NCBI GenBank assembly: GCA_018649725.1
Contig: JABIHH010000017.1
Location: 1 to 64,000, forward strand
DNA length: 64,000 nucleotides
Reading direction: 5' to 3'
Origin: Rhodospirillaceae bacterium
Lineage (GTDB): Bacteria; Pseudomonadota; Alphaproteobacteria; Rhodospirillales; UBA2165
Part shown: positions 54,201 to 62,498 of the stretch, one piece after another
Layout: every line of letters begins with the position of its first letter
Numbering within the stretch: position 1 is the first letter of the stretch
Notes under the pieces: model-generated
Database searches by the model: none
What the model saw: the letters and a program-made list of their open reading frames with translations, nothing else
What the model was told of the DNA's origin: nothing
Made by a program: the position numbers and the translations under genes

Positions 54201-55259
54201 TTACCCCAAAGCCTCAACACCCAGTTCACCAGCCGTTTTAGCCAAAGCTTCAAGCAGCCCGTCATGGATCGGCACGCCATTGGCTTCGCGGTCTTGGCGC
54301 TTTTTATGGCTTTGTTCACCGGGCAAGAGCACTTCATCATAACCGGGCAGTGTTGGTGACGCTTTCATCGCCCGGTAGATGTTATCGACATTGCGCTTGA
54401 AGGTTTCGACCTCGGCAAAAGCGGCTATATCGATGGCGACAATAAACTGGCCGGTGTTTGTGGGTGTCTGGAAGTCTGAATTGAAATCAACAACGTCTTT
54501 GCCGAAAGCTGCGCCGTTGAGCGTGCCGGCAAGCAAACCAAACATCAGCGCCAGGCCGTAACCTTTTGGCCCGCCAATCGGCAACAGGAAGCCGTCATCG
54601 GATTTGGTTGGGTCGGTCAATGGCTGGCCTTGTTTATCGATCATCCAGCCTTCTGGCATTTCCTCACCGCGTTGGGCGGCTGTCTTCACCTTGCCATAAG
54701 CCGCCACGGTCGTCGCCATATCGAGCACAATCGGCGGCTCTTCCATACCCGGCACGGCGATCGCAATGGGGTTGGTACTGAGCAGCATTTCCATGCCACC
54801 CCAAGGCGGCAGATGGTTGGCATTGCCGATCGCGACATAAAGCCCGATCATATTTTCGGCCATCGGCATTTTGGCATAAAGCGCGGCGGGACCTGCGTGG
54901 TTGCTGTCATGAGAGCCAACCCAGGCGACACCGCTCTCCTTGGCTTTTTTGGTCGCAAGCTCAGCGCAGTATTTCATTACCAGATGACCCTGCCCATTGT
55001 CGCCATTGACTAAGGCCATGCCGCTCTTTTCTTTTTCAACATGAATGTTAGGCGTGAGGTTGAGCCCGCCTTCTTTGATGCGGCGAATATAGCCCGGCAA
55101 TCTGAAAACACCATGACCGTCCGAGCCGTTAACATCGGCCTCAGCCATGAGCTCGGCCACAATCCGCGCATCAGCGCTGGGCATTTCAGCCGCGACTAAC
55201 GTTCGGTGAATAAAGCCAGCAATTTCTGCGCCCTGAAAGCGCCTTACGTCATCAGTCAT
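54201..55259 (-). CDS. Ldh2/MDH2-family (malate/L-lactate-type) dehydrogenase
   Basis: A 352-residue NAD(P)-dependent enzyme of the MDH2/LDH2 family, whose members oxidise or reduce 2-hydroxy acids (malate, lactate, ureidoglycolate, sulfolactate, diketogulonate). DVNGSDGHGVFRLPGYIRRI, the catalytic-His region GSHDSNHAGPAALYAKM, NPIAIAVPG and GGPKGYGLALMFGLLAGTLNGA are typical. It is downstream of the cupin gene by 17 bp in one operon, divergent from the GntR regulator. Confidence 0.9.
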   Translation of the reverse strand: MTDDVRRFQGAEIAGFIHRTLVAAEMPSADARIVAELMAEADVNGSDGHGVFRLPGYIRRIKEGGLNLTPNIHVEKEKSGMALVNGDNGQGHLVMKYCAELATKKAKESGVAWVGSHDSNHAGPAALYAKMPMAENMIGLYVAIGNANHLPPWGGMEMLLSTNPIAIAVPGMEEPPIVLDMATTVAAYGKVKTAAQRGEEMPEGWMIDKQGQPLTDPTKSDDGFLLPIGGPKGYGLALMFGLLAGTLNGAAFGKDVVDFNSDFQTPTNTGQFIVAIDIAAFAEVETFKRNVDNIYRAMKASPTLPGYDEVLLPGEQSHKKRQDREANGVPIHDGLLEALAKTAGELGVEALG

Positions 55260-55276
55260 GCGTCTCTCTCTTTAAT

Positions 55277-55687
55277 TTACTGTGGGGTAACGACATCTTC
55301 GCCGGAGAGATGCTCAACGGTTTTGCCAGTTTCCTGGAAAGTCCGGGTGACCGCATCGGAATCATAGGTCCACATAATAACGGCTCGTGTATCGCCGATA
55401 TTAACAAACCGATGATACGTGCCGGCTTTAATATAAGTGGTGTCCATCGGCTTGACCGGCGTTAATTCACCTTCAATGTCGACATTGCATTCACCCTCAA
55501 GCAAAATCACTTGCTCGTCACAATTATGACAATGCACAGGCACTTCTTTGCCAACGGGAAAACTGGTCAGCCCGGAGGTAATGCGCGAGCCGCAATTGTC
55601 TTTGGTCGCTAATACTGTTGTGATGACGCCATCGCCACGTTCATGTGTCGGCGCTTCTTCGATTTTAAATATTTTGGTTTCTGACAT
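55277..55687 (-). CDS. Cupin-domain protein
   Basis: A 136-residue single-cupin protein. VPVHCHNCDEQVILLEGECNVDIEG (His-x-His with Glu, metal-binding motif 1) and YHRFVNIGDTRAVIMWTY (motif 2 His) mark a metal-binding barrel. Members include small dioxygenases, isomerases and ligand-binding helpers. First gene of the operon with the Ldh2-family dehydrogenase; the GntR-type site at 55766 lies 79 bp upstream of its start. Confidence 0.87.
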   Translation of the reverse strand: MSETKIFKIEEAPTHERGDGVITTVLATKDNCGSRITSGLTSFPVGKEVPVHCHNCDEQVILLEGECNVDIEGELTPVKPMDTTYIKAGTYHRFVNIGDTRAVIMWTYDSDAVTRTFQETGKTVEHLSGEDVVTPQ

Positions 55688-55765
55688 CGCTGGTCCCCAA
55701 TTTTTTTAGTTGTTTTGGTGGAAATTCTTGTGGGCCGTAGCATACTAAAATCAAAGACTTTCGCA

Positions 55766-55782
55766 ATGTCTTATATAAGAGT
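55766..55782. promoter_or_regulatory. Candidate GntR operator, site 1
   Basis: ATGTCTTATATAAGAGT contains the perfect 12-bp palindrome TCTTATATAAGA (55769-55780). In reverse complement the full 17 bp are identical to a site at 60834-60850 before tctC. It lies between the divergent cupin and GntR genes, 79 bp and 58 bp from their starts. Confidence 0.65.
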
Positions 55783-55840
55783 ATAAAAAGGAAATATCGT
55801 CAAAATGACGAAACAGGGATTAGAGAAACGGAAATGAAAA

Positions 55841-56617
55841 ATGGCAAAAAAAGCTACAGTTTCAGCCGCAAATTTAAATAAGCCAGCCCCACAGAAAAAC
55901 GCAAAGACCAAGCGGGGCCAAACGAAATATCAAAAAGTGGACAATATTATCCGCCAGCGCCTGATCGATAACGTCTGGAAGCCGGGCGATGCGCTGCCGA
56001 GTGAGATGCAACTGGCGGCAGAGCTCGATGTCAGCCAGGGCACTGTCCGCAAGGCGCTTAATGATATGGTGACGGAGAATTTGCTGTTCCGCCGCCAAGG
56101 CCTCGGCACTTTTGTCTCCGAGCACACCGAACGCCGGGCGCTGTTCCTTTATTTTAGCATTGTCGGCAATGACGGCTCTCGGCTGTTACCGGAAAGTAAT
56201 ATCCTGGCTTGCGAAGAGAAAATGCCGACAGAAGTTGAGGCTGAAAAATTGGAACTCAGCCAGGGTGAAATGATCGTACAGTTTCGCCGCATCCGCTTTT
56301 TCAATGAAGTACCGACGCTCGTTGAGACAATCTCTTTGCCGCTTGAACACTTCCCCGGCTTTGGTACCGATGTTGAGCCACCCAACAACCTGTTCCGCTT
56401 TTATCAGTCAGAGTATGGCGTCACGGTTGCTAAGGCCGAAGAGCACCTAAAAGCTGTAAGCGCCTCTGCAGAAGAAGCCGCCCTCCTCAACATTGAGGCC
56501 GGCGCGCCGATGCTGGAAATCGACCGCATCGCAAAAATGCTTGATGGCCGCCCAGTCGAATGGCGCGTCAGCCACTGCGACACCAGCAATTATCGCTATG
56601 TCACGGAACGTGGATAG
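55841..56617 (+). CDS. GntR-family (HutC/UTRA type) transcriptional regulator
   Basis: A 258-residue regulator. After a basic N-terminal tail, the winged HTH spans about residues 27-95 (YQKVDNIIRQRLIDNVWKPGDALPSEMQLAAELDVSQGTVRKALNDMV, RRQGLGTFV) and a UTRA ligand domain spans about 115-255 (VQFRRIRFFNEVPTLVETISLP; PVEWRVSHCDTSNYRYV). HutC-type proteins bind small carboxylates, amines or sugars. Divergent from the cupin-Ldh2 operon; the palindrome at 55766 is a likely operator for both directions. Confidence 0.92.
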   Translation: MAKKATVSAANLNKPAPQKNAKTKRGQTKYQKVDNIIRQRLIDNVWKPGDALPSEMQLAAELDVSQGTVRKALNDMVTENLLFRRQGLGTFVSEHTERRALFLYFSIVGNDGSRLLPESNILACEEKMPTEVEAEKLELSQGEMIVQFRRIRFFNEVPTLVETISLPLEHFPGFGTDVEPPNNLFRFYQSEYGVTVAKAEEHLKAVSASAEEAALLNIEAGAPMLEIDRIAKMLDGRPVEWRVSHCDTSNYRYVTERG

Positions 56618-56656
56618 ATTGTGTGACGAGTTAATTTCAACCCTTCATCCCAAGCC

Positions 56657-56742
56657 GTCATTCCGGCGAAAGCCGGAATCCAGAAAGCCGCCTTTCTATT
56701 TTACAAATGATAGACTGGATCCCGGATCAAGTCCGGGATGAC
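56657..56742. repeat. Composite palindromic repeat, copy B
   Basis: Half-unit 1 is GTCATTCCGGC-gaaa-GCCGGAATCCAG (56657-56683) and half-unit 2 is CTGGATCCCGGA-tcaag-TCCGGGATGAC (56715-56742), joined by 31 bp. The outer ends GTCAT and ATGAC are inverted. It lies between the gntR and dehydrogenase genes and may also end gntR transcription. Confidence 0.88.
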
Positions 56743-56773
56743 GTTTAAGGGCTAAAGGCGAGGAGAAAATTCT

Positions 56774-57691
56774 ATGACAAAAAAAATCGGCTATATCGGC
56801 CTCGGTGTCTTGGGCTCGGCGATGGTGCCAAATTTGATCGAGAGCGGCTTTGACGTCATTGGCTATGATGTGCGCCCGGAAGTCCTAGAGGAACTCGGCA
56901 AGCTCGGTATGGAAGGTGCAAGCTCGCCAAAAGATGCGGCAGAGCGCGCTGATGTTGTTGTCACCTGCCTGCCTTCCATTGAGGTTTTGATGGATGTCTA
57001 TGGCGGCGCAGACGGCATCGATAAGGCGGACAAAAAGGGCCAGATCATTATTGAGACCAGCACTTTTCCTGTCGACGAGAAGGAAAAAGCCAAGACGCTC
57101 ATGGACGCGGCAGGCAAACGCATGCTCGACTGTCCGGTCAGTGGCAACCGCATCTTGGCAGTGAAAAAACAACTCACAGCTTTTGGCAGTGGTGAAGAAG
57201 CGGCTTACAACGAGGTCGAAGATGTCATCCAGGGTTTCGCCAGCCGGACGTTTTATGTCGGCGAATTTGGCAGCGGTATGAAAATGAAATTCTGCGCCAA
57301 TATCCTCAATCTCGTGCATAACTCTGTTGCCGCTGAAGTTATGGTGCTCGGTATGAAGTCCGGCCTTGATCCTGAAATGATCCATAATGTGATCAGCGGG
57401 TCTGGCTCGAGCTCGTCGATGTTTGAGACCCGCGGGGCCATGATGGCCAATAACAATTACGATCATGAAGGCATGAATTTCTCGGTGCCGATCAAGGATT
57501 CCCGCTTTATCTCGGATCACGCCCACAAAATGCAAGTGCCGACACCGATCTACCATGTCGCATTGCAATCTTATTATGCTGCCATCGCGCAAGGTCATTT
57601 CGACGAAGATGCAGCAGCCGTCTGCGCCGCGATGGAACGCGCCGCTAATTTTGAACGTCCAAAGGATGAGAAAAAAACCAATGAGTTCTAA
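56774..57691 (+). CDS. Beta-hydroxyacid dehydrogenase (3-hydroxyisobutyrate dehydrogenase family), first
   Basis: A 305-residue NAD(P)-dependent enzyme. KIGYIGLGVLGSAM (GxGxxG at 9-14) binds NAD(P); ETSTFPVDEKEK, LDCPVSGNRILAVKKQL and GSGMKMKFCANIL (catalytic lysine) are family signatures. Related enzymes use 3-hydroxyisobutyrate, tartronate semialdehyde, 2-hydroxymethylglutarate or glyoxylate. GAGGAG precedes ATG. The last 11 bases overlap the next dehydrogenase gene, so both are co-translated. Confidence 0.9.
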   Translation: MTKKIGYIGLGVLGSAMVPNLIESGFDVIGYDVRPEVLEELGKLGMEGASSPKDAAERADVVVTCLPSIEVLMDVYGGADGIDKADKKGQIIIETSTFPVDEKEKAKTLMDAAGKRMLDCPVSGNRILAVKKQLTAFGSGEEAAYNEVEDVIQGFASRTFYVGEFGSGMKMKFCANILNLVHNSVAAEVMVLGMKSGLDPEMIHNVISGSGSSSSMFETRGAMMANNNYDHEGMNFSVPIKDSRFISDHAHKMQVPTPIYHVALQSYYAAIAQGHFDEDAAAVCAAMERAANFERPKDEKKTNEF

Positions 57692-58640
57692 ACCAAAAAA
57701 GAAAGTAATAAAAAAGCCAGCAAAAGAATCCGTCTACAAAGTCGGTGTCATCGGTCTCGGCAATATGGGCCGAGGCATTGCTAAAAACCTGATCAAAGCC
57801 GGCAATGAAGTCTTTGTCTGGGATATCTCAGAAGAGGCCCGCAAGCCTTATGCTAGAAAGGCGACCATCGCCGAGCCGCATGAAATGGCCGGAAAATGTC
57901 AGATGGTGATCTTTGTCGTTCCGGGCTCACCAGAAATCGATGCCATGCTCAAAGGCAAAAACAGCATGCTCGCCAAACCAAAACGCGGATTGGTTTTGTA
58001 TGATTTTACAACATCTGATCCGGTCTACACCAAGAAGCTCGCCAAGCGGGCTGCTAAAAAAGGCGTCACTTATATGGATGCCGGCATGACCGGCGGCGGC
58101 GCACAAGGGGCCGATGAGGGCACCATGACACTAATGATCGGCGGCGATACAAAAGTCTTCAAACGCACCGCACCGATGCTGGCGCCGGTAGCCAAAAAGC
58201 TTATCCATCTCGGCGCAAGCGGAACCGGCCACACCATGAAGGTGGTCCATAATATGATCACCCATACCAACTTCTTTGCCCTCAGTGAGGCCGCTCATCT
58301 CGGTCGGCGCGCCGGCATCAAGCTGGAAGATTTGATTGAAGTGTTTAACAACGGCAACGCCCGCAGCTTCATCTCCGAGCGCCGCTTTCCAGATCACATT
58401 ATCTCCGAAACCTGGGATGGCCGGTCCAGGGTCTACAATCTCAACAAAGATGTCGGCATGGCGATCGCACTGGCTGACAAGTTGGGCGCGACTGTGAATA
58501 TCGGCCGCGACACCTACGCCTATATCCAAGAAGCCGTCCGCCAAGGCCGCTCTGAAGAGGACTTCACCCGGCTCTATCCAGATTTAGAGAAGCTGGATAA
58601 GAAGAAAAAAGCTAAGAAGAAAACTAAGAAAAAAAAGTAA
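57681..58640 (+). CDS. Beta-hydroxyacid dehydrogenase family, second, with lysine-rich tails
   Basis: A 319-residue paralogue: YKVGVIGLGNMGRGIAKNLI (GxGxxG at residues 25-30), LYDFTTSDPVYTKKLA, MDAGMTGGGAQGADEGTMTLMIGGD and the catalytic-lysine segment GHTMKVVHNMI. Unlike its neighbour it has a basic N-terminal extension (SSKPKKKVIKKPAKE) and ends in a run of about 12 lysines and alanines. ATG 57681 is used because the open frame further upstream lies within the first dehydrogenase gene. Different substrates for the pair are likely, perhaps sequential steps. Confidence 0.88.
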   Translation: MSSKPKKKVIKKPAKESVYKVGVIGLGNMGRGIAKNLIKAGNEVFVWDISEEARKPYARKATIAEPHEMAGKCQMVIFVVPGSPEIDAMLKGKNSMLAKPKRGLVLYDFTTSDPVYTKKLAKRAAKKGVTYMDAGMTGGGAQGADEGTMTLMIGGDTKVFKRTAPMLAPVAKKLIHLGASGTGHTMKVVHNMITHTNFFALSEAAHLGRRAGIKLEDLIEVFNNGNARSFISERRFPDHIISETWDGRSRVYNLNKDVGMAIALADKLGATVNIGRDTYAYIQEAVRQGRSEEDFTRLYPDLEKLDKKKKAKKKTKKKK

Positions 58641-58653
58641 GAATACCCACCTA

Positions 58654-58746
58654 GTCATCACCCTGGACTTGATCCAAGGTCCAGGAATCTTTCAACCAGC
58701 AGAGTATTTGTGAGAAAGTCTGGATTCTGGCCCCCGCCAGAATGAC
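58654..58746. repeat. Composite palindromic repeat, copy C
   Basis: Half-unit 1 GTCATCACCCTGGAC-ttgat-CCAAGGTCCAG region (58654-58684) and half-unit 2 CTGGATTCTGGC-ccccc-GCCAGAATGAC region (58720-58746) face each other as in copy B, with a 35-bp spacer. It fills the convergent gap between a dehydrogenase and the DctP-like gene. Confidence 0.85.
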
Positions 58747-58754
58747 GATGGGGA

Positions 58755-59678
58755 TTAGCTCATCGCCAGATCGACAAGCTCGTCACCAATGATCTTGCGT
58801 TGTTCATCGATGATCGGTGTGACGGCATCGACAAAGGCTTGACGTTTCTCGTCACTCAGCTGGATGATGTCATTCTCAGCCGGGTCGAATTTTTTCAAAA
58901 GCTCGACATCTTCTTCAATCGCCAAGGCGCGCTGGGTTCGCGTGGCCTCCAGCGCCGCGTCATCGACGGCTTGACGCACTTCGTCGGGCCAGCCTTCATA
59001 CAAGCCACGGTTCACGTAAAGCCCACAGACACCCAGGATGTGTCCGGTGAGCGTGATATAGCGATGATGTTTGTGGATGTCGAATTGATAGATATTGGTC
59101 AGCGGATTATCCTGGCCGTCGATGTCGCCGCTTTCCATCTCAGCAACGAATTGCTTGATGTTCATAATCACCGGCTCGAAGCCGAGGCGACGGTAGATAC
59201 GGCCTTGGAATTCACTGGGCAGCGTGCGGGTACGAATACCCTCGCAGTCTTTGGGTTCCCGGATCGCCCGCACGCGATTGGAAAAATGCCGATAACCGTT
59301 ATCCCAGAAATGCAGAATCTTGAGATTAGGATGCGCTGCTTCAATCGCCATCTTGATGCGATCGCCCAACTCGCCATCGAGCTTGGCATAAGCCTTTTCC
59401 CGGTCATTGAAGACAAAAGGTAAGTCCAGCACACTGACCATCGGGAGCTCGGACGAGAAATAATTGGTCGACATATAACAGAAGGTCAGTTCGCCGCTTT
59501 CGGTCAGGGTAATAAGGTCGCCTGTCTTGTGGCCAAAGACCGTAATGTCATTATCCAGAACATAGTCGACATTGCCGCTCAAGCGCTCTTTCAGCCCATC
59601 TCCCAGCGCTGCGCCAGCTCGGGTGTGGATTGAAATCGGTGTTTGATAACCACCAAAGCGGAAAGATAAGTCAGACAT
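58755..59678 (-). CDS. DctP-like TRAP solute-binding protein without signal peptide
   Basis: A 307-residue protein with the DctP fold: LPMVSVLDLPFVFNDREKAYAKLDGELGDRI, CEGIRTRTLPSEFQGRIYRRLGFEPVIM (the conserved arginine that binds carboxylates) and ESGDIDGQDNPLTNIYQFDIHKHHRYITLTGHI. Usual DctP proteins carry a signal peptide; this one begins directly at the mature domain. ATG 59678 has a GGGGGAG ribosome binding site, and an in-frame TGA lies six bases upstream, so no longer form exists. No DctQ or DctM permease gene is in the window. Confidence 0.87.
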   Translation of the reverse strand: MSDLSFRFGGYQTPISIHTRAGAALGDGLKERLSGNVDYVLDNDITVFGHKTGDLITLTESGELTFCYMSTNYFSSELPMVSVLDLPFVFNDREKAYAKLDGELGDRIKMAIEAAHPNLKILHFWDNGYRHFSNRVRAIREPKDCEGIRTRTLPSEFQGRIYRRLGFEPVIMNIKQFVAEMESGDIDGQDNPLTNIYQFDIHKHHRYITLTGHILGVCGLYVNRGLYEGWPDEVRQAVDDAALEATRTQRALAIEEDVELLKKFDPAENDIIQLSDEKRQAFVDAVTPIIDEQRKIIGDELVDLAMS

Positions 59679-59724
59679 AATTCAGCTCCCCCATTTTTTT
59701 ATTATACTAGCTGCCGCATAAGAA

Positions 59725-59756
59725 AATGGCACCCCTCATTTCTGAGGGATGCCATT
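59725..59756 (-). terminator. Stem-loop terminator of tctC
   Basis: On the minus strand AATGGCATCCCTCA pairs with TGAGGGGTGCCATT (one T-G wobble) around a GAAA tetraloop, followed by TTTTCTTAT. It lies 26 bp beyond the tctC stop and upstream of the DctP-like gene, which therefore probably has its own promoter. Confidence 0.75.
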
Positions 59757-59781
59757 AATTCTTTGGTCTAAGATCTGATGA

Positions 59782-60747
59782 TTATTTTTTCATCAAGCCT
59801 TGAACCATCGCTTTGTAAGCTTTGCTTTGTGCAGGACGTTGCTTTTCGTAAGCAGGACCTGTCTCATAATCGGTGATTTCACCGATCGCTTTAATCAAGC
59901 GCTTGTAGGTTTTGTGACCTTGCAGTTTCGTCATTGCTGAACGAAGTTTTGCTAGACGGTCAGCCGGAATGCCGCGTGGTGCCATAAGCACACGATGCAT
60001 CAGGCCAATGTCTGAGGTGTAGCCAAGATCTTTAAAAGTAGGCACGCCTTTAAACGCTGTTTTCTGACCAGCAGAAATAAGTACGCGGACTTTTTTACCT
60101 TGAGCTTTAATTGTTGATTTAAACTGGAAAGTAAAATCAGCTTCTTTAGCCAAGAAACCACGCAAAGAAGGTCCGCCGCCTTTATAAGGCACCATGACGA
60201 TGTTCTTTACGATACCAGCTTCAGTGAAGAGTTGCAGCGCCGGAGCATGGGTTGCACCCCAGTTACCTGAGTGAGCAAACTTCAACTTGCCTGGGTTCTT
60301 TTTAGCATAAGCAACCAATTGGCCCCAAGTCTTGAACGGGCTATCAGCACGCACGATGACGGAGAAGCTACCGGAGTTCAGCTTACCAACCGTGACGAAA
60401 TCTTTATCCGTGTTATACGGCAATTTCTTCACATGCTTTTGCAGCTGATCATAGTAGTTATGAGTGAAAATCAAGGTATAGCCGTCTGGCTTAGAACGTG
60501 CGGCAGCAGCCGTACCAACTTGACCAGATGCACCAGGCATCAATTTCACGATGATTGCGTTACCAAGAAATTCTGGAATGACACTGGTGAACACACGCGC
60601 ATTACGATCGTGCGAACCACCAGCACCCAAAGGCAGAATCATGGTGATTGGTTTTTCTGGATACCCAGCCGCTTTAAGGGTGTCGATTGACATTCCCAAA
60701 GCAAGAACCGTCCCCAGAACGAGTTTTATAACATTGCGTATCCGCAT
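59782..60747 (-). CDS. tctC: TctC, tripartite tricarboxylate transporter binding protein
   Basis: A 321-residue periplasmic protein: signal peptide residues 1-27 (VIKLVLGTVLALGMSIDTLKAAG), then YPEKPITMILPLGAGGSHDRNARVF (the loops contacting the ligand carboxylates) and PGASGQVGTAAAARSKPDGYTL, the TctC signatures. ATG 60747 is preferred; a start at 60771 would place the AGAGAGGA ribosome binding site inside the gene. It is separated from tctA by 204 bp that contain a copy of the GntR operator, so it has its own regulated promoter. Ligand is presumably a carboxylic acid. Confidence 0.9.
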   Translation of the reverse strand: MRIRNVIKLVLGTVLALGMSIDTLKAAGYPEKPITMILPLGAGGSHDRNARVFTSVIPEFLGNAIIVKLMPGASGQVGTAAAARSKPDGYTLIFTHNYYDQLQKHVKKLPYNTDKDFVTVGKLNSGSFSVIVRADSPFKTWGQLVAYAKKNPGKLKFAHSGNWGATHAPALQLFTEAGIVKNIVMVPYKGGGPSLRGFLAKEADFTFQFKSTIKAQGKKVRVLISAGQKTAFKGVPTFKDLGYTSDIGLMHRVLMAPRGIPADRLAKLRSAMTKLQGHKTYKRLIKAIGEITDYETGPAYEKQRPAQSKAYKAMVQGLMKK

Positions 60748-60833
60748 TTTCTTTTCCTCTCTGTAGTACATTTAAAAAATTTTCACTCTCTAACCTATCG
60801 GTTCAAAGAGCGCTTTAATTTCCCCTTAAAACA

Positions 60834-60850
60834 ACTCTTATATAAGACAT
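60834..60850. promoter_or_regulatory. Candidate GntR operator, site 2
   Basis: ACTCTTATATAAGACAT matches the reverse complement of site 1 (55766-55782) over all 17 bp and has the same 12-bp palindrome core. It lies 87 bp upstream of the tctC start, at nearly the same distance as site 1 lies from the cupin start. A weaker 10-bp relative (TCTTATATAA) is at 62478-62487 between tctB and tctA. Confidence 0.65.
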
Positions 60851-60951
60851 CAGGGGCAAAGCCTTCGTCAAGCCCTAATACCTCACAAATCCAGACATAA
60901 TTGTGAGAATTGTTCGGTATTAGAACCATTTAGTAATTCCTGTTTTCTAAA

Positions 60952-62457
60952 TTACTCCTCAGTACCAAACTGTTTTCGAAGCCGTGTAGAGCGTCGCCAC
61001 ATCAAGAATGTTACGATCGGCGTGAGGGCAAAAATAACGCCGGTAATCGGTCTTTCAAACAGCATGTAGCTGAACAGATGACCGCTCGAGAGCGTTACAC
61101 TTTGGCCGAAGGAGTATTCCAGCGTTGGCCCCAAAATAAAGCCCATCGCCATCGGTGTCACATCGAAGTGCAGCTTTTTAGCGATATAGCCAAAGGCACC
61201 AAAGAACACCAAGACGGCGAGGTCGAAAGGTTGCGCGCGGAACACCCACGAGCCGGCAAAGGCAAAAACCAGTGTTAGCGGCAGCAGGAAGGATTTTCGG
61301 ATCGTCACCACTTTGGCGAAGAACGGAATACAGACATAACCGATGCCGAGGAACAAAATATTGGCAATCACCATCGCGATCAAAATCGCATACACCAACG
61401 CGCCTTGTTCTTCCATCAATTGCGGACCGGGTCGCATGCCTTGCGCGATGAAAGCACCAACCAAAATAACTGTCAGATTGTCGCCTGGGATACCCAGTGT
61501 CAGCAGGGGCACCAAGGTTGGGCCGTTCACTGCATTATTGGCACATTCGGCAGCGGCTACACCCTCAAGCTCACCCTGGCCAAAAGTCTCCGGGTGGGTT
61601 GAGGCCGATTTCGCCGCCGCATAACCCATAAAGGCGGCCACAACTTGGCCAACACCTGGGATCATACCGATTGAGGTGCCAATCATCGTTGAGCGAACAA
61701 GTGTCCGACCAACGCCTTTAAATTCAGCCCAGGTCAAGCGCTCACCGCTCACTTTAAGGTCTTCGGCTTTGATCAACGAAGACGCTTTCTTTTCAATATT
61801 GGTGAAAATTTCCGGCAGAGCAAAGACGCCGATCAGCATTGGCAACAAAGGAATGCCAGCTTCGATCTGCGGAATACCGAGCGAGAAACGCGACAGCGCG
61901 CCAATCGGATCCTGGCCGATCATGCCAAAGAACAGGCCGACGACCAGCATCAACAAGCCTTTGACGAAGACGCCACTTGAGGTTGCTGAAATAACAATCA
62001 GCGCCAACAACAAAATCGCCGCCAGTTCTGGCGGGCCTAACAGTAGCGCCACGGCCGCAATAGGACCTATCAGAGCAATTGTAAAAAGATCACTGGAAAG
62101 ATCGCCGGCAACGGATGAGAACAGCGCCATCTCAAGGGCTTTGCGCGCTTGACCTTTTTTGGTCAACGCTGGCCCATCGAAGGTTGTTGCCACCGCCGCT
62201 CCGGTGCCGGGCATGGAAACCAAAATAGCTGGGATTGAGCCACCATAAATGCCGCCTTTATAGACGCCGATCAAGAAGGGAATGCCCAGCAGTGGATCCA
62301 GGAAGAATGAGATTGGCAACAGGATTGCCATCGCCATCAAGGTCGTAAAGCCGGGCAGCGCGCCGACAAACATACCTAAGAATAACCCGCCCGACATATA
62401 GATCATGGTGTCTAGACGAAACGCGAGGCCGACACCTTCAAGGAACACTTCAAACAT
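60952..62457 (-). CDS. tctA: TctA, tripartite tricarboxylate transporter large permease
   Basis: A 501-residue inner-membrane protein with about eleven helices. GLFLGMFVGALPGFTTLMAMAILLP, YKGGIYGGSIPAILVSMPGTGAAVATTFDG (first conserved box) and the second repeat box GMIPGVGQVVAAFMGYAAAKSASTHPETFGQGELEGVAAAECANNAVNGPTLVPLLTLGIPG are diagnostic of TctA. It is powered by an ion gradient and takes ligand from TctC. tctB lies 41 bp upstream. Confidence 0.95.
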   Translation of the reverse strand: MFEVFLEGVGLAFRLDTMIYMSGGLFLGMFVGALPGFTTLMAMAILLPISFFLDPLLGIPFLIGVYKGGIYGGSIPAILVSMPGTGAAVATTFDGPALTKKGQARKALEMALFSSVAGDLSSDLFTIALIGPIAAVALLLGPPELAAILLLALIVISATSSGVFVKGLLMLVVGLFFGMIGQDPIGALSRFSLGIPQIEAGIPLLPMLIGVFALPEIFTNIEKKASSLIKAEDLKVSGERLTWAEFKGVGRTLVRSTMIGTSIGMIPGVGQVVAAFMGYAAAKSASTHPETFGQGELEGVAAAECANNAVNGPTLVPLLTLGIPGDNLTVILVGAFIAQGMRPGPQLMEEQGALVYAILIAMVIANILFLGIGYVCIPFFAKVVTIRKSFLLPLTLVFAFAGSWVFRAQPFDLAVLVFFGAFGYIAKKLHFDVTPMAMGFILGPTLEYSFGQSVTLSSGHLFSYMLFERPITGVIFALTPIVTFLMWRRSTRLRKQFGTEE

Positions 62458-62498
62458 TTAGTTTCTATGCTCCAAATTCTTATATAATCGGTCGATAA

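Noticed and set aside
56885..57598. Long minus-strand frame (237 codons) within the first hydroxyacid dehydrogenase gene
   Set aside because: Histidine- and arginine-rich translation without family resemblance; shadow of a clearly conserved gene.
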